The notes: a model not told the origin generated them from the sequence alone. A DNA stretch of 64,000 nt from Chitinophaga pollutisoli (GCF_038396755.1 NZ_CP149822.1:1488001-1552000); one strand, 5' to 3'; counted from the stretch's first letter, positions 8,577-18,349 are shown. Made by a program: numbers and translations.

Positions 8577-11416
8577 ATGACCCGATCTGCAATGTGGCTC
8601 GTATCCCTCAGCCTATGGTGCACCGGCGAGATGGCGCAATCCAAAAAACCGCTCGACCACAGCGTGTACGACAGCTGGCAAAACATCGGCGTGAAACTGG
8701 TCAGCCCCGACGGGCGCTGGGCCGTTTATACCGTAACGCCCCAGGAAGGCGACGCCACCCTCTTCATCCGTAATCTCCAGACCGGCCGGCAAACCGCCTT
8801 CGAACGCGGTACCGCTCCCACGATCACGGATGATAACCGGTTTGTGGCATTCACCGTGAAACCGCGCTTCCAGGAAACGAGGCAGGCCCGCATTAAAAAA
8901 ACGAAGCCCGACGAGATGCCGAAAGATTCCCTCGTTATTTACGAACTGGAAACGGGTAAAACCCTCGTGCATTCAGCGAAAGTAAAATCCTTCAAAACGC
9001 CCGAAAAAGGCAGCGGCATCATCGCTTACCTCGTGGAACCCGCGAAGGATACATCTTCCGCGAAGAAACCAGCAGCAAAACCCGTCGCAGCGGCAGATTT
9101 CGCCGATGCGGACGATAACGGACCCGGGAAAGGAGGCGCTTCCGCCGCGGTAGACCTCGTAATCATCCGGACCGGCAAAACACTCGCGTTCGATACTATC
9201 CGTCACGTCACATCTTACACTATTTCCAAACCCGGCAACGCCCTCGCCGCCGTGGTGAGCCCGGGTAAAAAAGACAGTCTGGTTACACCGGGCATCATCT
9301 TCTGGAACACCGCCAAACGCGAATCGAAATATATCTCAAAAGGTCAGGGCCAATTTGCACAGTTCGCATTCGATGACAAAGGCGAACAACTCGCCTGGAC
9401 GGTGAGCCGCGACAGCGCCAAAGCCCCCGTAGCCGTTCACGCCCTGGCAGTGTATGGCCCCGGTATGGACACCGCGCGCCTGGCGATCACCCGCAGCAGC
9501 AATGGCATGCGCGACACATGGAGCGTATCCGAAAACGGCAGGCTTATATTCTCCCGCAACGGCCAGCGCCTCTTCTTCGGCACTGCGCCCATTCCCAAAC
9601 CGAAAGACACCACCATCGTGGATTTCGAAGTAGCGAAAGTGGACGTTTGGCATTACCTCGACGACTACCTGCAACCCATGCAGCTCAAAAACCTCGACCG
9701 CGAACTGAAACGCAGCTACACCGCCGTTTACTTCCCGGCGGAGAACCGCATGGTACAACTCAGCGACGATTCCATGGAAACGTTCCAGTTCGGCGACGAA
9801 GGCAATGCCGAATACGGCCTGGGCACCAGCGACAGCCACTCCCGCATCGCACTGCAATGGACCGGCAAAACCAACAAGAACGCCTGGATGGTGCACATCC
9901 CGAGCGGCCGCCGCATGTCCATCAAACAGGACCTGAACGGGCAGATCGCTATTTCGCCGGCGGGCAAATACATCATCTGGTTCGATAACATGAACGGGCA
10001 ATATTCTTCCTACGACTTCCTTACTGGCTCCACGCGCATCATTTCCGCGGGCATCCCCGTGAAGCTGACCGACGAGGAAATGGACATGCCCGACTTCCCC
10101 CAGCCCTACGGCACCAGCGGGTGGATGGAAAACGACAAATACGTATACATCAACGACCGATACGATATCTGGCAGGTAGACCCTTCCGGCAAAGAACCCG
10201 CTGTAATGATCACGCAAGGCCTTGGCAGGGCGAACAAAACTGTGCTGCGCAACGTGAAACTCAATCCCGACGAGCGCTTTTACGCACCGAAACAAACCCT
10301 CCTGCTCGAAAGCCAGAGCGACGTCACCAAGTTCGGCGGCTTCTGGACAGTGAGACTACTCGATAAAGGCGCGCCGAAACAAGTGGTGAGCGGCCCGTAT
10401 GCCTACATTGCCCCCGTAAAAGCGAAAAACGCGAGCATGATCCTTTACCAGCGCACTACGTACCAGGAGTCTCCCGATATTTTCGCCGGTGAGGAATTAT
10501 CGACCGCCAAACGCATCAGCCACCTCAATCCCCAGCAGAAAGAATACAACTGGGGCACGGCGGAACTGTTCAAATGGACGACGTTCAACGGCCAGGAAAC
10601 CGAGGGTATCCTGTACAAGCCCGAGGACTTCGACCCCGCAAAAAAGTACCCGGTGCTGATTTACTTCTACGAAAAACTGACCGACGGTTTATATGGCTAT
10701 CAGCCGCCCGCGCCCACACCTTCGCGCCTGAATATTACGTTCTTCGTGAGCCGCGGATATGTGGTGTTGGCGCCGGATATCCGTTATGAAAACGGGCGCC
10801 CCGGCAAAAGCGCGTACGATTACATCGTCAGCGGCGCCGAGGCGCTGGCGAAAAACACTTGGATCGACCGGTCGAACATGGCCATCCAGGGACAGAGCTG
10901 GGGAGGTTACCAGGTATGCTACCTGGTCACGGCAACTCCCTTGTTCAAGGCAGCCTGGGCGGGTGCGCCGGTGGCCAACATGACGAGTGCTTACGGTGGC
11001 ATCCGCTGGGAAAGCGGGATGAACCGCCAGTTCCAGTATGAGCACACACAGAGCCGCATCGGGGCCACGTTGTGGGAGAAGCCGGAACTGTACATCGAGA
11101 ATTCGCCGTTGTTCCATTTGCCGAAAGTGACTACCCCCTGGTAATCATGCATAATGATGCAGATGGTGCAGTGCCCTGGTACCAGGGGATTGAGATGTTC
11201 ACGGGGCTCCGCCGCCTGGGGAAACCCACCTGGATGCTCAATTACAATGGCGACGCGCATAACCTCATGCAGCGCCAGAACCGAAAAGACATCCAGATCC
11301 GCCAGCAGCAGTTCTTCGACCATTACCTGAAAGGCGCCCCAGCTCCTAAATGGCTGGTGAAGGGCGTTCCGGCTACGGATAAAGGCCGCGACTGGGGCTT
11401 CGACATCGCTGAATAA
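8577..11416 (+). pseudogene. S9 family peptidase (DPP-IV/acylaminoacyl-peptidase type), frameshifted near its 3' end
   Basis: A large exported serine peptidase with a signal peptide (residues 1 to about 20, cleaved near MAQS), a long beta-propeller-type middle and a C-terminal alpha/beta hydrolase domain. The nucleophile is Ser774 in GQSWGGYQ. The reading frame stops at 11142-11144 right after VTTPW. The next frame continues as LVIMHNDADGAVPWY and GDAHNL, with the catalytic Asp and His, ending at 11416. Adding one C to the C5 run at 11134-11138 restores VTTPLVIMHND. As written, the product would have the serine but lack the rest of the triad. A sequencing error is the simplest explanation. 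A terminator follows at 11438. Confidence 0.9.
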
Positions 11417-11437
11417 TCGCTTTTTACCTCTTTTAGT

Positions 11438-11475
11438 AAAAAGGCGGTCCGTTTCCCGGGCCGCCTTTTTGTTAT
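11438..11475 (+). terminator. Rho-independent terminator after the S9 peptidase
   Basis: A strong stem, AAAAAGGCGG (11438-11447) against CCGCCTTTTT (11461-11470), with further GC pairs in the loop and a T-rich tail on both strands. Confidence 0.85.
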
Positions 11476-11620
11476 CGCCTCGTTAACTGGAAGATTTTCA
11501 ATCCTTTCCACAGATAACAGAAAAATATCTAATTAAAACGCTTTTACATGTAGTTATTTGTCTATATTTACATCGGTTGAAGTACCTACGGATGATTGAA
11601 TCAATCTAGCAATTAGTCCT

Positions 11621-12268
11621 ATGAACACCTATATCCTTAGTCCGAAAGACAGCCTCCATCCCTTTGTACAGCGCTATATTGTGCTGGAAAACGTGCAATC
11701 CACGGCGGAGATTTTCAAACAAAAACTTTTTGCGGCCGGCAAACAGTACCTGGTGTTTATCCGCCAGGGCGGACTTGCCTTCAAACCTGCGGACCACGCG
11801 GCGTTTGACCTGCCGAAAGCGGCAGTGACAGGGCCTTTTACCTGTGCGCTGAACGCGCGGGTGACCGGGCCGCTCAGCATGGTGGTCGTACAGCTGAACG
11901 CTTATGCCAGCCATCGCCTGATGGGCATCAGCATGGAATCGGTAACGAATTATTTCCGTGACCTGAGCCGTATCAAAGGCAACTGGGCGGAAGTGAGCGC
12001 ATCGATCCGGAATGCGGCAGACATCCATACAATTCATCATATCCTAGACCAGGCGCTGGAAAGCCTGATCCCGCACCAGCAATCGTCCCTGAAACAGGTG
12101 GATGAAATGGTGGATTACCTAATCGAACAAAAAGGGAACGTGGCCATGATCGACCTCGCCCTTCGTTTCAAAACCAGCCGACATACACTCGAGCGCCAGT
12201 TCATGGAAGTGACCGGCCTCACCCCTCAATTGTACAACCGCATTCTGCGCAGACAACGGTTTGCGTAA
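11621..12268 (+). CDS. AraC-type regulator with a shortened DNA-binding domain
   Basis: A 215-residue protein. The N-terminal part (about 1-120) resembles the DUF6597-type sensing domain of Bacteroidota AraC proteins. The C-terminal part begins LKQVDEMVDYLIEQKGNVAMIDLALRF and continues with the first helix-turn-helix (SRHTLERQFMEVTGLTPQLYNRILR). The usual AraC domain has a second helix-turn-helix of about 40 more residues; here the protein stops after RRQRFA and a terminator follows at once. It may be a truncated gene or a natural short form. The target is unknown. The AT-rich stretch at 11520-11575 upstream probably holds its promoter. Confidence 0.83.
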   Translation: MNTYILSPKDSLHPFVQRYIVLENVQSTAEIFKQKLFAAGKQYLVFIRQGGLAFKPADHAAFDLPKAAVTGPFTCALNARVTGPLSMVVVQLNAYASHRLMGISMESVTNYFRDLSRIKGNWAEVSASIRNAADIHTIHHILDQALESLIPHQQSSLKQVDEMVDYLIEQKGNVAMIDLALRFKTSRHTLERQFMEVTGLTPQLYNRILRRQRFA

Positions 12269-12297
12269 CGATTTTGACTTGTACGGAATATACAATG

Positions 12298-12325
12298 CGC
12301 CGGATCTCATGCATCCGGCGTTTTT
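12298..12325 (+). terminator. Rho-independent terminator after the AraC gene
   Basis: CGCCGGAT (12298-12305) pairs with ATCCGGCG (12313-12320) across a 7-base loop and is followed by TTTTTG. Confidence 0.8.
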
Positions 12326-12355
12326 GTTTTATTTTTAAGACGAAAAAAAGGAATC

Positions 12356-12823
12356 ATGCAACAGCCATTGGAAGCCACGAAAGGAAACTACCGCATTACT
12401 ACCGACAAGCAGGCGCTGCAACTGCCCGTTATCCACCGCTACCTCAGCGTAGACAGTTACTGGGCGCAGGATATTCCTGCTTCACTGGTGGCAACGTCCA
12501 TCGAGCATTCGTTGTGCTTTGGCATGTTCCATGCGGGGGAACAGGTTGGGTTTGCCCGCGTGGTGACCGATTACGCGACGTTCGGTTACCTGGCAGACGT
12601 GTTTGTGCTGGCGGAACACCGCGGGCAGGGGCTTTCGAAGTGGTTGATGGAGGTAATCCTCTCCCACCCCGGGCTGCAGCAACTGCGCCGCATGCTGCTC
12701 ATGACGCAGGACGCGCAGGGATTGTATGAACAATACGGCTTTACGGTGTGGGAATACCCGGAAAGGTGCATGAGCAAAAGGATTGGAGCATCCTATTCCG
12801 AGATGAAAAACCAAAAGGCATGA
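12356..12823 (+). CDS. GNAT family N-acetyltransferase
   Basis: A 155-residue acetyltransferase with the GNAT core. The acetyl-CoA binding motif A reads LADVFVLAEHRGQGLSKWLM, where the HRGQGLS loop contacts the pyrophosphate. Motif B follows with RMLLMTQDAQGLYEQYGF. The substrate is not predictable. The stop codon overlaps the ATG of the next gene (ATGA at 12820-12823), so the two are probably translationally coupled. Confidence 0.93.
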   Translation: MQQPLEATKGNYRITTDKQALQLPVIHRYLSVDSYWAQDIPASLVATSIEHSLCFGMFHAGEQVGFARVVTDYATFGYLADVFVLAEHRGQGLSKWLMEVILSHPGLQQLRRMLLMTQDAQGLYEQYGFTVWEYPERCMSKRIGASYSEMKNQKA

Positions 12824-13446
12824 AAAAGATCCTGACCTGGGCTGTCATTATACTCTTTATCATCGGCATTTTCATGCTGGGGCGTTGTACGGGCAACCGC
12901 GGCAGTTCCATCAGCGAAAAGGCCGTCAACAATGTACTGCTGATCCGTGAGATCGCGGAGCTTGCCAGCCTGGAAGTACAGGGCACGGCCACTTTCAAGC
13001 AAAGCAACATCAGCAACAGCGGGGAATGGAGCGATAACCTCAAGCGGGTATTTGCTGAAAATACGGCCTGGGTATCGGTGCCGTATATCGCCAAATACGG
13101 CGTGGATACGGACAGTACCAATTTCCATCTCACCGTGAAAGATACGACCGTATTCATAAAGCTGCCGCAACCGAAACTGCTGAGCTTCGAATTGCGGATG
13201 AACCGGATGGAAACTTCGTCCCGCAAAGGCTGGTTCACGTTTTCGGACGATGAAACCTACACCGAAGTGCAGAAAAAACTCTATGATACCGAACGCTCAC
13301 AGATGGAGGAAAATGTGATGAACCAGAAGCAGTGCATGAACAAGATCATCGCCATTTTGCGCAACTATTACACGCCTTTGGGATACGAAGTGAAAGTGGA
13401 ATTCACGGGAAACGACACTTCTTTACAGGGACCGGGACTGGAATAG
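12820..13446 (+). CDS. DUF4230 family membrane-anchored protein
   Basis: A 208-residue protein with one N-terminal membrane segment (ILTWAVIILFIIGIFMLG) and a soluble remainder matching the DUF4230 pattern: NVLLIREIAELASLEVQGTATF, then VPYIAKYGVDTDS and VKDTTVFIKLPQPKLLSFEL. Such proteins sit at the cell envelope and have no established function. I choose the ATG at 12820 inside the ATGA overlap with the acetyltransferase gene; an earlier in-frame start at 12748 would add residues that merely translate the acetyltransferase gene out of frame. Confidence 0.88.
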   Translation: MKKILTWAVIILFIIGIFMLGRCTGNRGSSISEKAVNNVLLIREIAELASLEVQGTATFKQSNISNSGEWSDNLKRVFAENTAWVSVPYIAKYGVDTDSTNFHLTVKDTTVFIKLPQPKLLSFELRMNRMETSSRKGWFTFSDDETYTEVQKKLYDTERSQMEENVMNQKQCMNKIIAILRNYYTPLGYEVKVEFTGNDTSLQGPGLE

Positions 13447-13449
13447 ACA

Positions 13450-14169
13450 TCACGCGGCGTACTGCGTGATATACTTTACCAGCAAGCGTTTGGCGATGGG
13501 TAACAACGTTTCCTCAACCGGAAAAACCAGGCCGGTTTCTACCGTGTATACAGCAGGGTTAGGCAATTCCCGGAAGTTGCGGATGAGGTCGGATTTAATG
13601 CTTTGCTGCGTGTTGGCCAGGCTGCGGATGTAGGTGCTGATGAATTGGGTGTGGATACCCCGGAACTTTTCGTCGTGCCGTTCGAAGATCGTTAGCCGGT
13701 ATTGATAGACGCGTGTGTCGGCGGCATGCCCGTCGCAGAGCAGCATGTAGCCCTCCTGGCTGTCGAGCGGAACGATGCCGACGGGTGTAATGTTGAGCTG
13801 GTCTTCCACGAATTCGTAGATCTCCGTTCCGCCCTGGATGGCGCCGTTCATTTCGGGGAGGGAAAACTGGATGATGTACTCCAGTTCTTCCATCAGTTCA
13901 TCGTCGGCCGCGATTTGTTCGTAGAGAATTTGCAGCCGCTGCAGGTTAACGGCAGTGATCCGTTTTGGGAACTGTTGTTGCAGGAATTTTTTAGTATCCC
14001 GGAACGAAACGAGGTTGTTGTAATGATAGATGAGATCGCTTAACTGGGGGTATAATTTGTTCTCCCGGAAGCAATGGTTGATTTCCTGCAAATAAGCCAG
14101 TAAAGTGTATTTCTTCAACTCAAAATCGATATAGCCGTCGGCAAACCACGTCTCGCTCAATACTTTCAT
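13450..14169 (-). CDS. Conserved hypothetical protein (239 residues)
   Basis: A soluble protein without signal peptide or membrane segments. It begins MKVLSETWFADGYIDFELKK, has an alpha-helical N-terminal half (LLAYLQEINHCFRENKLYPQ) and a more beta-rich second half (GYMLLCDGHAADTRVYQYRL). It ends convergently with the DUF4230 gene, only 3 bases apart. I recognise no catalytic motif or named domain. Codon use and length indicate a genuine gene. Confidence 0.75.
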   Translation of the reverse strand: MKVLSETWFADGYIDFELKKYTLLAYLQEINHCFRENKLYPQLSDLIYHYNNLVSFRDTKKFLQQQFPKRITAVNLQRLQILYEQIAADDELMEELEYIIQFSLPEMNGAIQGGTEIYEFVEDQLNITPVGIVPLDSQEGYMLLCDGHAADTRVYQYRLTIFERHDEKFRGIHTQFISTYIRSLANTQQSIKSDLIRNFRELPNPAVYTVETGLVFPVEETLLPIAKRLLVKYITQYAA

Positions 14170-14417
14170 AGCCCTGGATAATTTATTCGTCTACCTGAAT
14201 TTACGGATTTTTTCTTGTATGCGTTTTGCGCGCCCAATTACCAATAATTATTTATTAATACGTAATCATTTCAATATCTTACCAATACAAGTAGCTATTT
14301 TTCACCCACCTACCCAAAAGGGAAACCTGAAAATTATTTCAAGGTATGCCGAACAGAATATTGAGTTAATTCCTTATCTTCATTCAGTATTATTTTTCAT
14401 TTTTTAATTTTTTTATC
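14170..14417. other. AT-rich intergenic leader before the RRM gene
   Basis: About 250 bases without a gene, clearly richer in A and T than its surroundings and with many TTATT/AATTA runs. It should contain the divergent promoters of the hypothetical gene and the RRM gene. RRM proteins of this type are often cold-inducible with long leaders, so a regulatory leader is possible, but I see no definite motif. Confidence 0.4.
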
Positions 14418-14747
14418 ATGAACATCTACGTAGCCAACCTCCACTACAGGTTGAACGATGAGGACCTTCACCAAATCTTTAGCGAATTCGGGCAAGTTAC
14501 CTCTGCTAAAATCATTAAGGATCACGAAACCGGTCGTTCACGTGGTTTTGGTTTTGTTGAGATGCCGAATCAAGAAGAAGGCACCTTGGCAATGGAGCGT
14601 CTGAACGGTAGTGAAGTAGAAGGCAAACAACTGATGGTCAACGAAGCTCGTCCGAAACAGCCCTCCAATGGTGGTGGCGGTTTCCGCAACAATCGTCCTG
14701 GTGGCGGTGGCGGATACGGCGGCGGCGGACGCGATCGTCGTTATTAA
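14418..14747 (+). CDS. RNA-binding protein with one RRM domain and Gly-rich tail
   Basis: A 109-residue single-RRM protein of the small bacterial Rbp type. RNP2 is IYVANL (residues 3-8) and RNP1 is RGFGFVEM (about 42-49), both with the conserved aromatic residues. The C-terminal 25 residues are rich in Gly, Arg and Asn (GGGGGYGGGGRDRRY), as in cold-induced RNA chaperones. It would bind RNA in the cytoplasm. An AT-rich leader lies upstream and a strong terminator directly downstream, so it is a single-gene transcript. Confidence 0.95.
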   Translation: MNIYVANLHYRLNDEDLHQIFSEFGQVTSAKIIKDHETGRSRGFGFVEMPNQEEGTLAMERLNGSEVEGKQLMVNEARPKQPSNGGGGFRNNRPGGGGGYGGGGRDRRY

Positions 14748-14778
14748 TAGGCAGATTAGTTTCTTATCGATCCTATAT

Positions 14779-14807
14779 AAGGCTTCCCTGGCGGGAAGCC
14801 TTTTTTT
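14779..14807 (+). terminator. Rho-independent terminator after the RRM gene
   Basis: AAGGCTTCCC pairs with GGGAAGCCTT across a TGGC loop and is followed by seven T. Confidence 0.9.
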
Positions 14808-15170
14808 GCGTTTATTCCTAAACGCACACACCGGAAAAGGTTTCCGATCACCTCGCTTACCTCCACCCCAATCCAAAAAACAGCGCAAATCGATGCGCCG
14901 CTGCATCATTACAATACCCTCCGGCAACCCATGGATTAAGTCCTACAGCGACTTAATCTCCCTTCTGAAATGCTATTTTTAAAACTGGCGTGTAATCGAT
15001 TACAATATGTAGATATTCCTCACATCCACACTTCCAACAAGCTCATTTGCCTCGATAATACAGGGTGAAAACGAAGCGCCGGCACATAAATGCAATTGGC
15101 AAACCAATCTTGCATATTACGCGGCTGTCCAGGGTTTTATACTATTACAGGACACATTCCTTCTTACATA
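14808..15170. other. Gene-free region with an inverted repeat and a perfect palindrome
   Basis: About 360 bases with no convincing gene. It holds a 9-bp perfect inverted repeat GATTAAGTC/GACTTAATC (14934-14942 and 14950-14958, 7-base loop) and the 14-bp palindrome at 14991-15004 listed separately. No gene starts downstream on either strand within the region, so the role of these elements is open. Confidence 0.5.
14991..15008. promoter_or_regulatory. Perfect palindrome TGTAATCGATTACA, operator-like
   Basis: A 14-bp perfect palindrome followed by ATAT. The 17 bases GTAATCGATTACAATAT recur exactly at 28712-28728, upstream of a lipoprotein gene. A central CG in a 12-14 bp palindrome is typical of LacI-family operators; the regulator is not in the window. 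Confidence 0.45.
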
Positions 15171-15207
15171 AAAAAAGCGCGGCGGAACCGGGGTTCCGCC
15201 GCGCTTT
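15171..15207 (-). terminator. Strong terminator after the E2 acyltransferase gene
   Basis: A 16-bp perfect stem (AAAGCGCGGCGGAACC at 15174-15189 against its complement at 15192-15207). On the minus strand it is followed by TTTTTTTATG. Confidence 0.9.
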
Positions 15208-15226
15208 ACAAGAATTATTTTTTCCT

Positions 15227-16545
15227 TTAGTAACCTCTGGAAGGATCGAAGTTTTCCAGCTCCGTAGCCACGGCGCTGAGGAACGTCGAGCCCAGCGATC
15301 CGTCCACGATACGGTGATCGTACGACATCGATAGGTACATCATGTGGCGGATGGCGATGGAATCACCCTGCTCCGTTTCCACAACCACCGGGCGTTTTTT
15401 AATGGCGCCCACCGCCAGTATCGCTACTTGCGGCTGGTTGATGATCGGCGTGCCGGTGAGGCTGCCAAATGTACCCACATTGGTGATGGTAAAGGTACCA
15501 TCCTGCGTGTTTTCAGGCTTCAAACGGTTCTGGCGCGCGGCGTTGGCGAGGTTGTTCACCTGCTTGGTAAGACCCACCAGGTTGAGCATATCCGCGTTGC
15601 GGATCACCGGCACGATAAGGTTGCCGGAAGGCAGCGCGGTGGCCATGCCGATATTGATATCTTTTTTGAGGATGATCTTGTCGCCATCGAGCGAGCAATT
15701 CACCAGCGGGAATCGCTTGATGCATTTTACTACGGCTTCCACGAACAGCGGCATGAAGGTGATCTTCTCCCCTTCGCGCTTTTCGAAATCCTTCTTCACG
15801 TTATCGCGCCAGCGTACCATGTTGGTCACATCGCATTCCGCGAAGCTGGTAACGTGGGGGAAGTGTGCTTGCTGCGCACCATATGGTCGGCGATCAGCTT
15901 GCGCATGCGGTCCATTTCGATGATCTCCACATTGCCGCCATAAGAATTGGAAGCGGCTACAGTAGTGATTTCGCGGGAAGGAGCGGGAGCGGCTTGAGGT
16001 GCCTCGCGGATCACTTCCGGCTCTTGTACGTTTGCACCGCGGTTGGCGATGTAATCGAGAATGTCTTTTTTCGTAACGCGGCCTTCGTTGCCGGAACCTG
16101 GAATCTTTTCGAGCTCGGCGAATGAAACGCCTTCCTGTTGTGCGATAGTAAGTACGAGTGGGGAATAGAAGCGGGCTTCTCCGGATGAAGGCACCGTGGC
16201 GGCGGCCTGTGGACGGGGCGGCGCAGTCTGGTATTGGGGCTCGGCAGGGCGGGCGGCTTCCGGCGCGGGTGCGGCGGCAGGAGAAGGAGCAACCGGCGCG
16301 TCGGCGGCGGTTTCCACCCTGGCGATCACCGTACCAACGGGCACCACGTCGTTTTCATTAAAAAGGATTTCAGTGATCACGCCGTCTGCTATCGACGGCA
16401 CTTCACTATCCACTTTGTCCGTAGCGATCTCCAGCACCGTATCGTCCACCTTCACCACATCGCCGGGCTTCTTGTGCCAGCGAAGAATAGTGGCTTCCAT
16501 GATGCTTTCTCCCATTTTGGGCATCACCAGTTCGACAATTGCCAT
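15227..16545 (-). pseudogene. Dihydrolipoamide acyltransferase (E2) of a 2-oxoacid dehydrogenase complex, frameshifted
   Basis: This E2 subunit transfers acyl groups from lipoyl-lysine to CoA. From the ATG at 16545 it has a lipoyl domain (MAIVELVMPKMGES to about 80; lipoylated Lys in EIATDKVDSEVPS), an Ala/Pro-rich linker, and an E3-binding domain near 130-165 (YSPLVLTIAQQEGVSF, GRVTKKDILDYI). The catalytic domain holds HMVRSKHTSP and, near the end, the active-site SMSYDHRIVDG. The frame breaks after HTSP: the complement of the G5 run at 15856-15860 needs one more base to give SPHVTSFAECDVTNM. The second part (up to 15829) then runs intact to 15227. The E1 and E3 genes are not in the window. 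Probably a sequencing error. Confidence 0.92.
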
Positions 16546-16584
16546 ATAAGTGATTGTTTTAGTAGATGACAAAAATAAGGGAAT

Positions 16585-17832
16585 TTAACCTACCAGCCAC
16601 TTCCTCAGTTCGTTCATCGCGGCAATGGCGGTCATCTCCGTGTTCCGCGCCCGGTCGTACCGGAAATGATAGCGCATCGTGCGGATGTTCTCCTTCCCTC
16701 CCACTGCGATCCAGACAGTGCCCACAGGCTTTTCGTCCGTTCCGCCGTCGGGCCCCATAATCCCCGACACGGCCATTACGCAATCGACGTTAAGAACGGC
16801 GAGCGCGCCTTCGGCCATTTCGCGGACAGTTTGTTCGCTTACGGCGCCATGCTGGCGGATGGTTTCGGGGCTTACGCGTAGTACGCTGGTTTTGGTTTCG
16901 TTGGCATAACTCACCACGCTGCCTTTGAAATAGCGCGAGCTGCCTGGCACGGTGGTGATCTGGCTGGCGATGCGGCCGCCGGTGCAGCTTTCGGCGGTGC
17001 CGGCTGTCAGTCCTTTTTCGAGGAGGATATTGCCGAGGATCACGCCCATGGGGAGGTCCTGTTCTGCCACGAGAATATCGGCCACGAGGGATTTCAGCGC
17101 CTGGTGGGCGTCTTTCATTTCGGCGGCGGCGGTGATTTTATCGGGCGCTTCGGTGGTGAGGCGCAGTTTCAGCAGGCCGTAGCTTGGCAGGTAAGCGAGT
17201 TTGATATGCGCGGGCATCGCGGCTTCGAAATCGCGGATGCGTTCGGCAACGAAAGATTCGCCCATGCCGGATGTAATAAGGGTTTGATGCAGGAGCGCCG
17301 GTGTATGGAAGCGTTCCCGCAGGCGGGGGATCACTTCATTTTCCATGAGGCCTTTCATTTCGAAGGGCACGCCCGGGAGCGAAACGAAGATGACGTCGTT
17401 TTTCTCGAACCACATGCCCGGCGCGGTGCCGCGCAGGTTCTGGAGCACAGCGCAGCTGTCGGGCACCATGGCCTGTGCCACGTTGCGTTCGAGCACGGGC
17501 AGGCCGCGGCTTTCGAAGAAACCCATCACGCGGGTGTAGGTGGCTTCATCCCGCACCATTTTGCCGCCGAAATATTCGAGCAGCGTGGGTTTGGTGATAT
17601 CGTCGGCCGTGGGGCCGAGTCCGCCGGTAATGAGCACTACTTTGGATTTGGCGGATTCCTCTTCGAGGGCGGAGAGGATGGCCTGGCGGTCGTCGCCAAC
17701 GGCCACGCGCCGCTGCACCCAGATGCCGGCGTCGTTGAGGCGGGTGCCCATCCAGGCGGAATTGGTGTCTATTGTTTGCCCGATCAGCAGCTCGTCGCCG
17801 ATCGTGATGATACTGGCCCGGATGCGGTTCAT
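16585..17832 (-). CDS. cinA: CinA family protein (nicotinamide-nucleotide amidohydrolase)
   Basis: A 415-residue full-length CinA. The N-terminal molybdopterin-binding-like domain (1 to about 170) contains IITIGDELLIGQTIDTNSAWM and ITGGLGPTADDITK. The C-terminal amidase domain (about 250-412) contains TAESCTGGRIASQIT with the catalytic serine, and GPDGGTDEKPVGTVWIA. The C-terminal domain deamidates NMN in pyridine nucleotide recycling; the N-terminal domain acts on ADP-ribose in characterised homologues. Its start overlaps the thioesterase stop (17829-17832), and the E2 gene follows 39 bases later. Confidence 0.96.
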   Translation of the reverse strand: MNRIRASIITIGDELLIGQTIDTNSAWMGTRLNDAGIWVQRRVAVGDDRQAILSALEEESAKSKVVLITGGLGPTADDITKPTLLEYFGGKMVRDEATYTRVMGFFESRGLPVLERNVAQAMVPDSCAVLQNLRGTAPGMWFEKNDVIFVSLPGVPFEMKGLMENEVIPRLRERFHTPALLHQTLITSGMGESFVAERIRDFEAAMPAHIKLAYLPSYGLLKLRLTTEAPDKITAAAEMKDAHQALKSLVADILVAEQDLPMGVILGNILLEKGLTAGTAESCTGGRIASQITTVPGSSRYFKGSVVSYANETKTSVLRVSPETIRQHGAVSEQTVREMAEGALAVLNVDCVMAVSGIMGPDGGTDEKPVGTVWIAVGGKENIRTMRYHFRYDRARNTEMTAIAAMNELRKWLVG

Positions 17833-18263
17833 GGTGCGGTGGCGTTTGAGGGAGTTTCGAAATAAGGCGCGAGCTTTTCGCGGAGGATGTCGGGCATGTT
17901 CATGCGCTTTTTGGTTTTGGCGTCGATGAATGCGAGGGTGACGGTTCCCACGTTCAGCAGTTCTCCCTGCTGGTTGTACAGTTCGGAATGGAACTGGATT
18001 TTATGAGCGGGCGGGAGTTCTTTCAGTATAGTCTTCACCGTTATCACGTCATCGTAGTAGGCGGGCCGGAGGTATTTGACCTGCAGCTCGGCCACGGGCA
18101 TGATAACGCCTTGTTCTTCCAGCTCGCGGTAGGTGAAGCCGAGCTGGCGGATGGCGTCGGTACGGCCGACTTCGTAATAGAGGGCGTAATTGCCGTAATA
18201 GAGGTACCCCATCTGGTCGGTTTCTCCGTATCTCACGCGAATGTCTATCGTTGTGCTGTACAT
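17829..18263 (-). CDS. YbgC/4HBT family acyl-CoA thioesterase
   Basis: A 144-residue hotdog-fold thioesterase. It carries RYGETDQMGYLYYGNYALYYEVGRTDAIR, which includes the Asp of the YbgC active site and the tyrosine-rich helix, and VKYLRPAYYDDVITVKTI. It would hydrolyse acyl-CoA or acyl-ACP in the cytoplasm; the chain length is not predictable. The stop overlaps the cinA start by four bases, so translational coupling is likely. Confidence 0.93.
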   Translation of the reverse strand: MYSTTIDIRVRYGETDQMGYLYYGNYALYYEVGRTDAIRQLGFTYRELEEQGVIMPVAELQVKYLRPAYYDDVITVKTILKELPPAHKIQFHSELYNQQGELLNVGTVTLAFIDAKTKKRMNMPDILREKLAPYFETPSNATAP

Positions 18264-18313
18264 GTTCCGTTGTTGAAAATGTCTGTAAATGTAGGGGATT
18301 TGGCGGGGTAAAA

Positions 18314-18349
18314 AAAGAGTTCCGTGCGCCGGGGGCGCAGGAACTCTTT
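18314..18349 (-). terminator. Terminator after the DoxX gene
   Basis: AAAGAGTTCC and GGAACTCTTT arms with an inner TGCGCC/GGCGCA stem. On the minus strand the hairpin ends in a run of T. Confidence 0.85.

Noticed and set aside
15065..15334. An 89-codon plus-strand frame
   Set aside because: It runs through the strong terminator and the E2 gene end on the other strand.
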